Assembly (NCBI GenBank): GCA_009786735.1
Contig: WQRM01000064.1
Location: 1-8,045 of the forward strand
Direction: 5' to 3'
Length of the DNA: 8,045 nucleotides
Origin: Oscillospiraceae bacterium
Lineage (GTDB): Bacteria > Bacillota > Clostridia > Oscillospirales > Acutalibacteraceae
Under the pieces are notes generated by a model. The model was not told the origin of the DNA, searched no databases, and saw only the letters and a list, made by a program, of their open reading frames with translations. Below, in pieces: positions 1-7,157 of this stretch. How positions within the stretch are numbered: position 1 is the stretch's first letter; every line of letters begins with the position of its first letter. The position numbers were made by a program, and so were the translations under genes.

Positions 1-13
1 AAAGGGACAAGCC

Positions 14-189
14 ATGAAAAAAAGTCGCTGATTATCGGCTGCATTGTGCTGGCGCTGGTGATTGCCGCCGGTGCGGTGGGCATTCCGCTGCCGCCGGGGC
101 GCTATCGCGTGCGGTTTAGCTTTGGGGTTGCCCGAAAGCACATCCGCTTCGAGCCCCCCATTTTGCATGCCGAATTTGAAATTGTGTGA
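14..189 (+). CDS. Small membrane peptide gene, reading frame broken at an A7 tract
   Basis: An ATG at 14 follows a good ribosome binding site (AAAGGGA at 1-7). Read directly, this frame stops after five codons (TGA at 29-31). Shifting by -1 inside the seven A at 17-23 joins it to a frame that is open to the TGA at 187-189. The product would be 58 residues, starting MKKKSLIIGC, with a lysine-rich N-terminus and a hydrophobic stretch at about residues 5-25, which looks like a signal anchor or uncleaved signal peptide. A short basic, soluble tail ending FEIV follows. I do not recognise the family. The downstream frame is also open leftward to the window edge, so it could instead be the end of a longer gene whose start is outside. 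The site-plus-MKK pattern makes the start at 14 more likely. The break could be a sequencing indel, a phase-variable tract, slippage at the A run, or real decay. Confidence 0.5.
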
Positions 190-207
190 TTTTTTTCGCA
201 AAACCCC

Positions 208-236
208 TTTACAAACGCCCCAAAGTGTGCTATACT
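208..236 (+). promoter_or_regulatory. Strong sigma-70/sigma-A type promoter with extended -10
   Basis: TTTACA at 208-213 (five of six matches to TTGACA) is followed by a 17-base spacer and TATACT at 231-236. A TG dinucleotide at 228-229 lies one base upstream of the -10 box, giving an extended -10. Transcription should start near 242-244, just before the structured leader of the cation ATPase gene. This is the only convincing promoter in the window, and its strength fits a gene controlled by attenuation after initiation. Confidence 0.85.
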
Positions 237-242
237 AGACGT

Positions 243-333
243 AATGAGGGAGTAGTTTGCGCGGCGTGCCGCGTGGCAAATCAACAATCACTGGCCTTTT
301 GGCTTGGTTTGTCTTAATTAACCAGACTCAGAC
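243..333 (+). promoter_or_regulatory. yybP-ykoY-like manganese riboswitch aptamer
   Basis: The leader between promoter and ATPase gene carries the landmarks of the yybP-ykoY (Mn2+-sensing) aptamer as I remember it. There is a GGGAGTAG segment at 248-255. A hairpin follows immediately: TTTGC 256-260 pairs with GCAAA 276-280, enclosing GCGG 261-264 paired with CCGC 269-272. Next come a CAACAATCA segment at 282-290, a hairpin GCC-TTTT-GGC at 294-303, and a conserved-looking CCAGAC at 322-327. A closing P1 helix can form between TGAG 245-248 and CTCA 327-330. Known members bind Mn2+ and switch on exporters, including P-type ATPases, which matches the downstream gene. Here P1 shares bases 329-330 with the base of the terminator stem, so ligand-stabilised P1 would disfavour termination and give an ON switch. 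The family call is by eye; P1 is short, and the exact ends are approximate. Confidence 0.75.
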
Positions 334-359
334 ATGGCTTAGCTGTGTCTGGGTTTTTT
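329..359 (+). terminator. Intrinsic terminator in the ATPase leader (riboswitch expression platform)
   Basis: A ten-pair stem joins 329-338 to 342-351 with a TTA loop and two G-U wobbles, followed by GG and six T at 354-359. It lies about 90 bases after the predicted transcription start and 65 bases before the ATPase start codon, so it can only act as an attenuator. A tandem duplication of CAGAC (323-327 and 329-333) gives two alternative partners for GTCTG at 347-351, and the first copy also belongs to the aptamer core. That overlap is what would couple aptamer folding to termination. Confidence 0.8.
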
Positions 360-375
360 GCAGCATTTCGCTGCA
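359..375 (+). repeat. Short perfect inverted repeat in the ATPase leader
   Basis: TGCAGC at 359-364 and GCTGCA at 370-375 form a perfect six-pair stem with a five-base loop, starting at the last T of the terminator tract. In transcripts that read through, this hairpin would sit about 50 bases before the start codon. It could protect the messenger or pause polymerase, or it may have no role. It does not overlap the ribosome binding site near 411-415. Confidence 0.4.
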
Positions 376-423
376 TCGCCCCGCACGCAAGCAAAAAATC
401 TGAACGCGAAAGGGAACGAAAGA

Positions 424-2967
424 ATGGTGTACAACAAAACAACCGAACAAACCCTGCAAGACTTGGGCGCAAACCCCGCACAGGGGCTCACTGCCGCCGA
501 AGCCGCCGCGCGGCTGGCGAAGCATGGCCCAAACAAGCTCGCCACCGCCAAAAAGAAGCCCATGATCCTGCGCGTGCTGGCACAGTTCAAGGATTTTCTC
601 GTGCTGATGCTCATCGGCGCGGCGATTATCTCCATGCTCGTGCCGCTGTTTGAGGGGCGCGCCATCACCGGCGAAGACCTCAAGGACCCCATCATCATCC
701 TTGCCATTTTGCTGGTGAACATGATCATCGGCATCTCACAGGAAAGCCGCGCCGACAACGCTCTGGCGCAGCTGAAAAACATGGCCAGCCCCAAAGCCAA
801 AGTGCGCCGCAACGGTGTGGTTGAGAAGCTCGACAGCGACCAAGTTGTGCCGGGCGACATCATCGTGCTCGACGCAGGGGACTACATCCCCGCCGATTTG
901 CGGCTGATTGAAACCATGAACCTCAAAGTGGACGAAGCGGCGCTGACCGGCGAAAGCGTGCCGGTGGAGAAAGATGCCGCCGCCGTGCTGCCCGAAGATG
1001 CACCGCTGGGCGACCGCATCAACCTTGCCAGCATGGGCACGGTGGTCACGTATGGCAGGGGAGTGGGCGTGGTGCATTCCACCGGCATGCAAACTGAAAT
1101 GGGCAAAATCGCCACCATCCTCAGCGAAACCGACGAAGCCGCCACCCCGCTGCAAGAGAAACTCAACAAGCTTGGCAAAACGCTCGGCATCGTGTGCGTC
1201 ATCACCTGCGCGATTGTGTTCGGCGTGGGCTGGCTACGCGGCATGGGCGTGGTGGAGATGTTCATGACCGCCGTGGCGCTTGCCGTGGCTGCCGTGCCCG
1301 AAGGCGTGGCAATCGTTGCCACGGTCATCCTTGCCATTGGCGTGCAGAAAATGGTGAAAGCCAACGTCATCGTCAAGAAATTGCGCGCGGTGGAAACACT
1401 GGGTAGCACGACCGTCATTTGCTCGGACAAAACCGGCACGCTCACCCAAAACAAAATGACCGTTGTGCAAGTTAGCGACGAAAACAACGCACAGCGCATC
1501 GCCGAAATCGCCTGCCTGTGCAACGATGCCACCACCACCATCGGTGACCCCACAGAAATCGCCATGGTCGTGTATGCCGAAAAGCTGGGCATCCACAAAG
1601 CCGAGCTTGATGGCAAATACCCGCGCGTGCAAGAAATTCCCTTTGATTCCACGCGCAAACTCATGTCCACCTATCACCAGCAAGCCAGCGGCAAAATTCT
1701 CATGTGCACCAAGGGCGCGCCGGACAATGTCATTGCGCGCTGCAACATGACGGACGAAGCCCGTGCCGCCGCGCTTGCGCAAAACGAAGATTTCGCCCGC
1801 CAAGCGCTACGCGTGCTCGCGGTGGCCTACAAAGAATGTGACTCAACCGACTGCCCCGAAGAGAATCTCACGTTCGTCGGTCTCATGGGCATGATTGACC
1901 CGCCGCGCGACGGCGTGCAGGAAGCTGTGCGCGAATGCCACAACGCAGGCATCAGCGTGAAGATGGTCACCGGCGACCACAAGGTTACTGCCTGTGCCAT
2001 CGCGCAGCAGCTGGGCATCATCCAGTCCTGCGACGAACACGCTCTGGACGGCAACGACCTCAACGCCATGAGCGACGATGAACTGAAAACAGCCGTTGAA
2101 CAGGTAAACGTGTTCGCGCGCGTTTCGCCCGAGCACAAAGTGCGCATCGTCACCGCAGTGAAGGACAACAACAACATCGTTGCCATGACCGGCGACGGCG
2201 TGAACGATGCCCCCAGCCTCAAAAAAGCCGACATCGGCATCGCCATGGGCATCACCGGCACAGACGTGAGCAAAGAAGCCGCCGACATGATCCTCACCGA
2301 CGACAACTTCGTTAGCATCGTCGGTGCCGTGGAGCAAGGTCGCACGATTTACGGCAACATCCGCAAGGTCACAGGCTATCTGCTCGCCTGCAACGTCGCC
2401 GAGATTCTCATCATCCTGCTGGCGATTTTGTTCGGGCTGCCTGTTCCCTTGGCTGCCACGCAGCTGCTGTTCCTCAACCTGCTCACCGATGCCTTCCCCG
2501 CGTTTGGGCTCGGCCTTGAGCGCCGCGAAGCCGGTGTGATGAACCAAAAGCCCCGCAACCCCGGCGAAGCCATCATCAACCGCCAAATGCAGGGGCTTGT
2601 GGCGTTTCGCGCGATATTCTTAACGATTGCTTGCTTGGGCGCGTTCCTGTTTGGGCTGCATTTCTACAACGAAATCGTGGCGATGAGCATGTGCTTCCTC
2701 ACCCTCGTGGCTGCGGAGCTGCTGCTCGCCTACCCCTGCAAAACCGACGCCCCCATGGGTCGCGGACTGTTCGCCAACAAGTTCCTCAACATTTCCATGC
2801 TGATTTCGCTGGGCATTTTGGTGGCAGTGATGTACGTGCCGCTGCTCAACGATTGGTTCAGCGTGGTGCCGCTGAGCGCAACGCAAGTGCTGGTGAGCCT
2901 TGGCTTCATGGGTGTTTCCATCTTCGGCATTGAGCTAAGCAAACGGCTGATAAAACTAACGCAATAA
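424..2967 (+). CDS. P2A-type cation-transporting ATPase (Ca2+/Mn2+ exporter family)
   Basis: This 847-residue protein couples ATP hydrolysis to export of divalent cations across the cytoplasmic membrane. Visible parts in order: N-terminal cation-ATPase domain (GLTAAEAAARL); M1-M2 (about residues 50-110); actuator TGES at 175-178; M3-M4 with VPEG at 291-294; phosphorylation motif DKTGT with Asp335; nucleotide-domain KGAP at 430-433; hinge TGDGVND at 589-595; then M5-M10. Ion-site residues known from SERCA are kept: Glu in PEG (293), Asn657 and Glu660 in M5, Asn685, Thr688 and Asp689 in M6. The start is the ATG at 424, with AGGGA at 411-415. An upstream TTG at 358 is in frame but lies inside the terminator T-tract and is rejected. 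The nucleotide domain is compact (95 residues between DKTGT and KGAP). PEG is followed by VA rather than the usual LP. The Mn-riboswitch-like leader argues for Mn2+ export; Ca2+ remains possible. Confidence 0.93.
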   Translation: MVYNKTTEQTLQDLGANPAQGLTAAEAAARLAKHGPNKLATAKKKPMILRVLAQFKDFLVLMLIGAAIISMLVPLFEGRAITGEDLKDPIIILAILLVNMIIGISQESRADNALAQLKNMASPKAKVRRNGVVEKLDSDQVVPGDIIVLDAGDYIPADLRLIETMNLKVDEAALTGESVPVEKDAAAVLPEDAPLGDRINLASMGTVVTYGRGVGVVHSTGMQTEMGKIATILSETDEAATPLQEKLNKLGKTLGIVCVITCAIVFGVGWLRGMGVVEMFMTAVALAVAAVPEGVAIVATVILAIGVQKMVKANVIVKKLRAVETLGSTTVICSDKTGTLTQNKMTVVQVSDENNAQRIAEIACLCNDATTTIGDPTEIAMVVYAEKLGIHKAELDGKYPRVQEIPFDSTRKLMSTYHQQASGKILMCTKGAPDNVIARCNMTDEARAAALAQNEDFARQALRVLAVAYKECDSTDCPEENLTFVGLMGMIDPPRDGVQEAVRECHNAGISVKMVTGDHKVTACAIAQQLGIIQSCDEHALDGNDLNAMSDDELKTAVEQVNVFARVSPEHKVRIVTAVKDNNNIVAMTGDGVNDAPSLKKADIGIAMGITGTDVSKEAADMILTDDNFVSIVGAVEQGRTIYGNIRKVTGYLLACNVAEILIILLAILFGLPVPLAATQLLFLNLLTDAFPAFGLGLERREAGVMNQKPRNPGEAIINRQMQGLVAFRAIFLTIACLGAFLFGLHFYNEIVAMSMCFLTLVAAELLLAYPCKTDAPMGRGLFANKFLNISMLISLGILVAVMYVPLLNDWFSVVPLSATQVLVSLGFMGVSIFGIELSKRLIKLTQ

Positions 2968-2973
2968 AACAAA

Positions 2974-3000
2974 CGACCCCCGGTACAACATCGGGGGTTG
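2974..3000. terminator. Hairpin terminator between convergent genes
   Basis: A nine-pair stem (2974-2982 with 2992-3000, one G-U pair) with a nine-base loop lies in the 38-base gap between the ends of the ATPase and mannosidase genes. On the - strand the hairpin is followed by a T-rich run (TTTGTTTT), so it terminates mannosidase transcription well. On the + strand it is followed only by AAATTTTA, a weaker tract, so termination after the ATPase is likely but less sure. Confidence 0.75.
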
Positions 3001-3005
3001 AAATT

Positions 3006-5585
3006 TTACAGCGTGATTCCCTCCAGAAAATTCACCACCAGCACACGTCCATCTTGGTTGATGCGCAAGGTCTTGACCTCGTGGCGGGTGAAGTCTGCCC
3101 AGAACTCGGCGTCCATCTGCGGCACAAAGATTGCCGCGCGGGTGAAGGCCTTGCCCTGCGTTTCATAGCAGCGCAGAATCACATCGCCGCTGCCGTCCTC
3201 GCACAACTTGTAGGCCGTGGCGAGCACATTGGGCTCGTTAATCTGCACCGCGGAGAACTCCGCAGGCATCCCAGTCGAACAATATTTGCATTGCGACGCG
3301 GGGGATTTGTTTTGGCAAGCACAACACATGCGCGCGAACTGCCCACCGCAGGTGTCACCTTGGTGGTAGCTTTCCTGCACCACAAAGGGCTGGCTGTTGA
3401 GGCAGGCGGCCTCGCGAACCACATCGCTGGTTTCGGCTTCGCCCTCGTGCGGATAAATCGCCCAGACCCACTTTTGCAAGCCCTCGTCCGTGAAGTCAAA
3501 CTCACGCGCGGGACGTTTGCCGCAATGGTCGGCGAAGATGACGTTGCGCAGTGCCGTCAGCCTAAGCGCCGTGCCGGGGCAATCGTAGCTATACTTGCTG
3601 TCGCTCATCACCGCGATGCCATGGCGCGCGCCGCTTTCGTCGGTGAGGGTCAAGTCTGCCCAAGCCAGACCGGGTTCTTCCTCGCCGTTGCAAGGGCGCT
3701 TGATGAAGCCGTTGGGGATCTCGTAGGTCGAGATTTCGTCCGTGCCGTGCATCGGCAGCGGCAGCTTGAGCATGGTGAAGGGCTCAACCCACAGCGCTTT
3801 TGCCGCCACGGTGAGTTTGCGCTGGTCAGCGGCGAGGGTGTAGGTCTGCAGCAGGCTGGAGTTGCCGAAGCTGTGCTTCACTTGCACAGCAGCGCGCGCC
3901 GGTCCGCACTCAAGCAGCTTGATGCTCTGCAGCTGCATCTGCGCTTTCACGTCGTGGAATTTGAAGATGCCGTGCGCCCAGGTGTCCGCCACGCTGTCGT
4001 CCATCACGGTGGGGATTGCCATGGTGTGCGGACTGACGGTGCGGCCGCTGGCTTTGTTCACAAGTGTTGCAATGCCACCACTTTGCGCGCAAAACTCCAC
4101 CCGCAGGTGCTCGTTTTCCATGAAGAACTCGCCGGCCTTCACCTGCGTGGCAGGGGGAACTTCGCTGCGTTGCGGATACAGCCAATACAGCGCATATCCC
4201 ATCGCCGGCACGCGGGCGATGAACAGCACGTCCTCGTCACGCTCGCTGGTGAAGCGTGAGGCTAAGACGTTTTGGCTGGGCACAGCATTGCCTTGGCTGT
4301 CGGTCACATAGGCGGCTTTTTCGGTGGTGGTCACCGGGATGTTGCGCGCGAACGACAAGGCGTTAAACACCACCACAGGGCGCGGCATGTGGTTGGGGAT
4401 GCTGCGGTGGCGGGTTTCGTTCGTGGGCGTGTCGCAGCCCTCCACCCAAGTGTTGATGCGGCGGCTGAACTGCAGCAGCGCATGATTCGCCGCGCGCGCC
4501 GCAATGGTGTTGGCGTGACCATAACTATCGCGTGTGTCGTCGTAGGACTCCATAATGGAGCAGCCACACAAGATGTCATGGAACTGGTTGAAGCAAACGT
4601 CCAACCAAGCGGTTTTGAACTGCTCGGTCTGCGCTGTTGTGCCAAAGGCTTTTGCCGCCGCGGTGTTGAACATCTCGGCGAAGTAAAGCGCTTGCTCGCT
4701 GCGGCGGTTTTGCTGCTTGACCATGCTCATGCTGCTGTAGCAACCGCTGGCGTGGTGCTGCAGGTCGTCTTTCCACACGGGCAGATCAACGCCGCTGTGG
4801 CACAGGTCAGCGAAGAACTCATCCGGATGGCTAAACTTGAGATTTTGGTAGCCTTCTTGCTGCATTTTCTCCTGCAGCTGTTGCAAATCCCAGCGAGTGG
4901 GACCGCCGCCGTGGTTGCCAATGCCATAAAAGAACATCATGCCGTGACCACTGCTTTGCACACGCTGTTGCAGGTCATCAAGCTTTTTGTCAATGCGCTC
5001 GGGTTCGGTGCCGCGTTCGTTGTGCGTGGCATAGCCGGTGGGAATGCGAAACACGCGCACTTTGCTGCCATCGGGGCTTTCCCACCAAAAGGCGTTTTGC
5101 GGGATGTTGGCATTCTCGTGGGGTTCGGGGCGCATCATCACATAGTTCTGCATGCCGCCTTGCTTGAGCAACTGGGGCATCATGCCGTTGTGCCCAAAGC
5201 TGTCCACATTGTAGCCCGTGCGGCAGATCTTGCCGAACTTCTCGTGGTAATACAGCTGGCTATACAACGCATGCCGAGCATAGCTTTCGCCGCTGGGCAG
5301 GTTGCAGTCCGGCTGCACCCACCAGCCGTTAACGACTTGCCAGCGGCCGTCTTTCACCGCCTGCACAATCTCGGCAAACATCGCCGGGTCCAGCTCCTCC
5401 ACCCATTGATAATACGCCGCCGACGAGCACGTGAACACATGCCCCGGCGTTTCACGCAGGCGGTCTAGGGCTGAGCGAAAGGTCTGCAGCACTTCGTTGC
5501 AGCCTTCCTGCCAGCGCCACAGCCAAATGGGGTCAAGGTGTGCACTGGCAATCATGTGAATCGTGTTGTGTCGTGGTTCAGTCAT
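3006..5585 (-). CDS. Glycoside hydrolase family 38 alpha-mannosidase
   Basis: An 859-residue retaining alpha-mannosidase that removes alpha-linked mannose from glycans or glycosides. It has no signal peptide, so it should act in the cytoplasm on imported oligosaccharides. The Zn2+-dependent catalytic domain is clear: AHLDPIWLW with zinc ligands His16 and Asp18; YNVDSFGHNG with the nucleophile/zinc ligand Asp128; GNHGGGPT at 223-230; NQFHDIL with His336, the expected fourth zinc ligand. The central and beta-sandwich domains fill the rest, and the length is close to bacterial family members such as MngB. AGGA eight bases before the ATG supports the start. It lies 70 bp downstream of the isomerase gene on the same strand, probably the last gene of an operon. 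Two oddities: the usual PG after HDIL reads CG, and a cysteine-rich insert (C746, C754, C755, C757, C766, C769) interrupts the C-terminal domain. Exact linkage specificity cannot be read from sequence. Confidence 0.93.
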   Translation of the reverse strand: MTEPRHNTIHMIASAHLDPIWLWRWQEGCNEVLQTFRSALDRLRETPGHVFTCSSAAYYQWVEELDPAMFAEIVQAVKDGRWQVVNGWWVQPDCNLPSGESYARHALYSQLYYHEKFGKICRTGYNVDSFGHNGMMPQLLKQGGMQNYVMMRPEPHENANIPQNAFWWESPDGSKVRVFRIPTGYATHNERGTEPERIDKKLDDLQQRVQSSGHGMMFFYGIGNHGGGPTRWDLQQLQEKMQQEGYQNLKFSHPDEFFADLCHSGVDLPVWKDDLQHHASGCYSSMSMVKQQNRRSEQALYFAEMFNTAAAKAFGTTAQTEQFKTAWLDVCFNQFHDILCGCSIMESYDDTRDSYGHANTIAARAANHALLQFSRRINTWVEGCDTPTNETRHRSIPNHMPRPVVVFNALSFARNIPVTTTEKAAYVTDSQGNAVPSQNVLASRFTSERDEDVLFIARVPAMGYALYWLYPQRSEVPPATQVKAGEFFMENEHLRVEFCAQSGGIATLVNKASGRTVSPHTMAIPTVMDDSVADTWAHGIFKFHDVKAQMQLQSIKLLECGPARAAVQVKHSFGNSSLLQTYTLAADQRKLTVAAKALWVEPFTMLKLPLPMHGTDEISTYEIPNGFIKRPCNGEEEPGLAWADLTLTDESGARHGIAVMSDSKYSYDCPGTALRLTALRNVIFADHCGKRPAREFDFTDEGLQKWVWAIYPHEGEAETSDVVREAACLNSQPFVVQESYHQGDTCGGQFARMCCACQNKSPASQCKYCSTGMPAEFSAVQINEPNVLATAYKLCEDGSGDVILRCYETQGKAFTRAAIFVPQMDAEFWADFTRHEVKTLRINQDGRVLVVNFLEGITL

Positions 5586-5601
5586 GATGTGCGTCCTTTC
5601 T

Positions 5602-5692
5602 TGCTACTTTTTTGAAAAAAAGTAGCACAAAAAACTTTAGCCGCTTCGCGGTGGATTATTTATGGTATTGGGATAGGGCACAGCGAAGCGAC
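5602..5692 (-). repeat. Dispersed palindromic element, copy 1, running into the isomerase gene
   Basis: Read on the - strand, this copy begins with GTCGCTTCGCTGTG (5692-5679) and CTATC. It continues with a spacer containing a small hairpin (CCGC-GAA-GCGG, 5651-5641), then TAAAGTTTTTTG, and ends in a long A/T-rich hairpin (5602-5613 pairing with 5615-5627, stem GCTAC plus six A-T pairs). The same blocks occur in the same order at 7158-7235 on the other strand. The first block and part of the spacer lie inside the isomerase coding sequence, and the end hairpin sits just before the mannosidase ribosome binding site, where it could modulate messenger processing or expression. The hairpin lacks a clear T-tract on the - strand, so I do not call it a terminator. 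Confidence 0.7.
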
Positions 5693-6417
5693 GAAAAACT
5701 CTTCGCTAATTCATCAAGCGGATCTTCGTCATAGCATTCATCTTGCTCAACGAAGGCAAACTGCGTGCCAATTTCCGCAAACGCCGCAAGAATCGCAGGC
5801 CAGTTCATGTTGCCATGACCCACCGGCGCATACACCTGCATGCCGCCGTTGACAATCGCCATGTCTTTCACATGGCACACATCAATGCGTCCTGCCATGC
5901 GGCGAATCAGCGCAGGCACGTCCAGCCCGCCATGCTGCACCCAGTAGGTGTCAAGCGTGAAGCCCAGCAGCGCCGGGTCACTTTCACGCAGCAGAATATC
6001 GAAGATGGTTTCGCCGCCAAAGCGCTCGAACTCAAACGAGTGGTTGTGATACTGAAACTTCAGCCCAGCATCCGCAAACGCGCGCATCGCAGGTGTGAAG
6101 TCCGCGATAAACCGCCGCGCACCCTCGCCGTCTCGGTATGCAGGCGGCATGCCGCCAATCCCAACATAGGGGCAGTTCATCGTCTTGTGCTCGGCGATCA
6201 CCGCCGCAGTGTCGCCCAAGATGCGTTCCGGCGGCGTGTGTGTGAGCTGGATGCTCAGCCCAAGCCCGTCGCACAGCGCCTTGAGCTCGCCTGCGTCATA
6301 GCTAAAGCCCGACACCTGCACGTGTCGGTAGCCAATCTCGGCCACGCGGGCGAGCGTTGCGGCGGGGTCTGCGTTCATTTGCTCACGCAGGGTGTAAAGT
6401 TGTGCGCCGATTTGCAT
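5656..6417 (-). CDS. Sugar phosphate isomerase/epimerase-like TIM-barrel protein
   Basis: A 253-residue cytoplasmic protein of the xylose-isomerase-like TIM-barrel family (AP endonuclease 2/IolE-like fold). These enzymes usually isomerise or epimerise sugars, or act on oxidised sugars, with a divalent metal. Landmarks: QLYTLRE at the first strand; QYHNHSFEFERF at 122-133; TLDTYWVQHGG with Asp156; DVCHVKDM with His182; FVEQDECY with Glu224. Asp156, His182 and Glu224 sit where metal ligands are expected. The familiar GEGN motif near 200 reads GHGN here. Start: AAGGAG about ten bases before the ATG, inside the 26-bp gap after the lipoprotein gene, so the two are probably co-transcribed, with the GH38 mannosidase following. 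A role in handling a mannose-derived sugar is inferred from this context only. The last twelve or so residues (SLRCALSQYHK region) are encoded by a dispersed repeat. The natural substrate is unknown. Confidence 0.85.
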   Translation of the reverse strand: MQIGAQLYTLREQMNADPAATLARVAEIGYRHVQVSGFSYDAGELKALCDGLGLSIQLTHTPPERILGDTAAVIAEHKTMNCPYVGIGGMPPAYRDGEGARRFIADFTPAMRAFADAGLKFQYHNHSFEFERFGGETIFDILLRESDPALLGFTLDTYWVQHGGLDVPALIRRMAGRIDVCHVKDMAIVNGGMQVYAPVGHGNMNWPAILAAFAEIGTQFAFVEQDECYDEDPLDELAKSFSSLRCALSQYHK

Positions 6418-6443
6418 GAGAAAAAACTCCTTTGGTTTGAGGT

Positions 6444-7106
6444 TTATTGATGCACACGAAAATCAGCCAAAGCTTGTCGATAGGCTTGAATTTCTTCGCC
6501 TGAAATCGTGCCAATGGGTTGCAGCACAACAGGGGAGTGACCACCCTCCAGTCTGGCGAAATCCAAGGCATGCAAAATGAATCCATCTGTCCAATTGCCG
6601 CTTGCCAAATAAACTCGCTGATTTTCAATGCGTGTCAGCCAAACATAATGCTCGCTGCCTGGCGGCTGAAGCTCGATACTGCGCCGATGCTGCACATCAA
6701 AAAGGCGGATGTTCGTGGCATAGCAGCTTTCGGGAACGAAACGCAGATAAGCGAAAAAACGATTATTGATGCGATATGCCAACGCGGGATAGCGCAGATA
6801 TGAATGGGGTTCTCTATTGATTTCTTCAGCGGCAATCAGTAGCGTTTCTGCGCCGGTGGGCGCGTCCCGCAGCCAAACTTCTCGCCTAAAATGGCACAAG
6901 CAGAGTTCGCGTTCAAACACCGTGATGGTGTCGCAAAGCACAATTTCGCCTAAAATCTCGGTCGGGTCTAGCTCGGGCAATTGAATGGTGTCTTCCACCG
7001 TGATAGTCGTTGTTTCGGTTTGCGGCACGTGATTAATTTGTGCGCCGCTGCCACAAGCGGAAAACAGCAGAATCAGTACCACAGACAAAATGAGCAGCAT
7101 CTTCAT
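6444..7106 (-). CDS. Putative lipoprotein of unknown function
   Basis: A 220-residue protein with a lipoprotein signal: MKM, a hydrophobic core (residues 4-15) and a permissive lipobox FSAC with Cys18 as the lipidation site, followed by GSG. It should be anchored on the outer face of the cytoplasmic membrane. A Thr-rich linker follows (TETTTITVEDT, about 30-40). The remaining domain is rich in beta-type, aromatic segments (RREVWLRD, YLRYPALAYRINNRFFAYLRF, HYVWLTRIENQRVYLASG), which would suit a beta-propeller-like or WG-repeat-like sensor or binding domain, but I recognise no family. Start chosen at 7104-7106 because GAGAGGA lies nine bases upstream; longer in-frame extensions run antisense-overlapping into the neighbouring gene and lack a signal peptide. 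It lies 26 bp ahead of the isomerase gene on the same strand. A sugar-binding role is possible but unsupported. Confidence 0.8.
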   Translation of the reverse strand: MKMLLILSVVLILLFSACGSGAQINHVPQTETTTITVEDTIQLPELDPTEILGEIVLCDTITVFERELCLCHFRREVWLRDAPTGAETLLIAAEEINREPHSYLRYPALAYRINNRFFAYLRFVPESCYATNIRLFDVQHRRSIELQPPGSEHYVWLTRIENQRVYLASGNWTDGFILHALDFARLEGGHSPVVLQPIGTISGEEIQAYRQALADFRVHQ

Positions 7107-7157
7107 CGCAGAATTTCCTCTCTGTTCTTTGTAAGAAACCACCTGCAGCGGGGCTCT

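Noticed and set aside
102..287. Small - strand open frame over the promoter and leader region
   Set aside because: It runs antisense across the promoter and riboswitch, has no recognisable product and no convincing ribosome binding site.
358..423. N-terminal extension of the ATPase from a TTG at 358
   Set aside because: The TTG lies in the terminator T-tract and would have no ribosome binding site, while the ATG at 424 has AGGGA nine to ten bases upstream and starts a normal cation-ATPase N-terminal domain.
3054..5468. Two long + strand open frames (about 400 codons each, 3054-4259 and 4272-5468) opposite the mannosidase gene
   Set aside because: They are antisense to a gene with clear GH38 motifs, their translations are rich in His, Arg, Ala and Val without recognisable domains, and neither has a convincing ribosome binding site. 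They reflect codon bias on the other strand.
5602..5627. A/T-rich hairpin between isomerase and mannosidase as an intrinsic terminator
   Set aside because: The stem is strong only at its GCTAC base and no T-tract follows on the - strand. It matches the terminal hairpin of the dispersed element instead.
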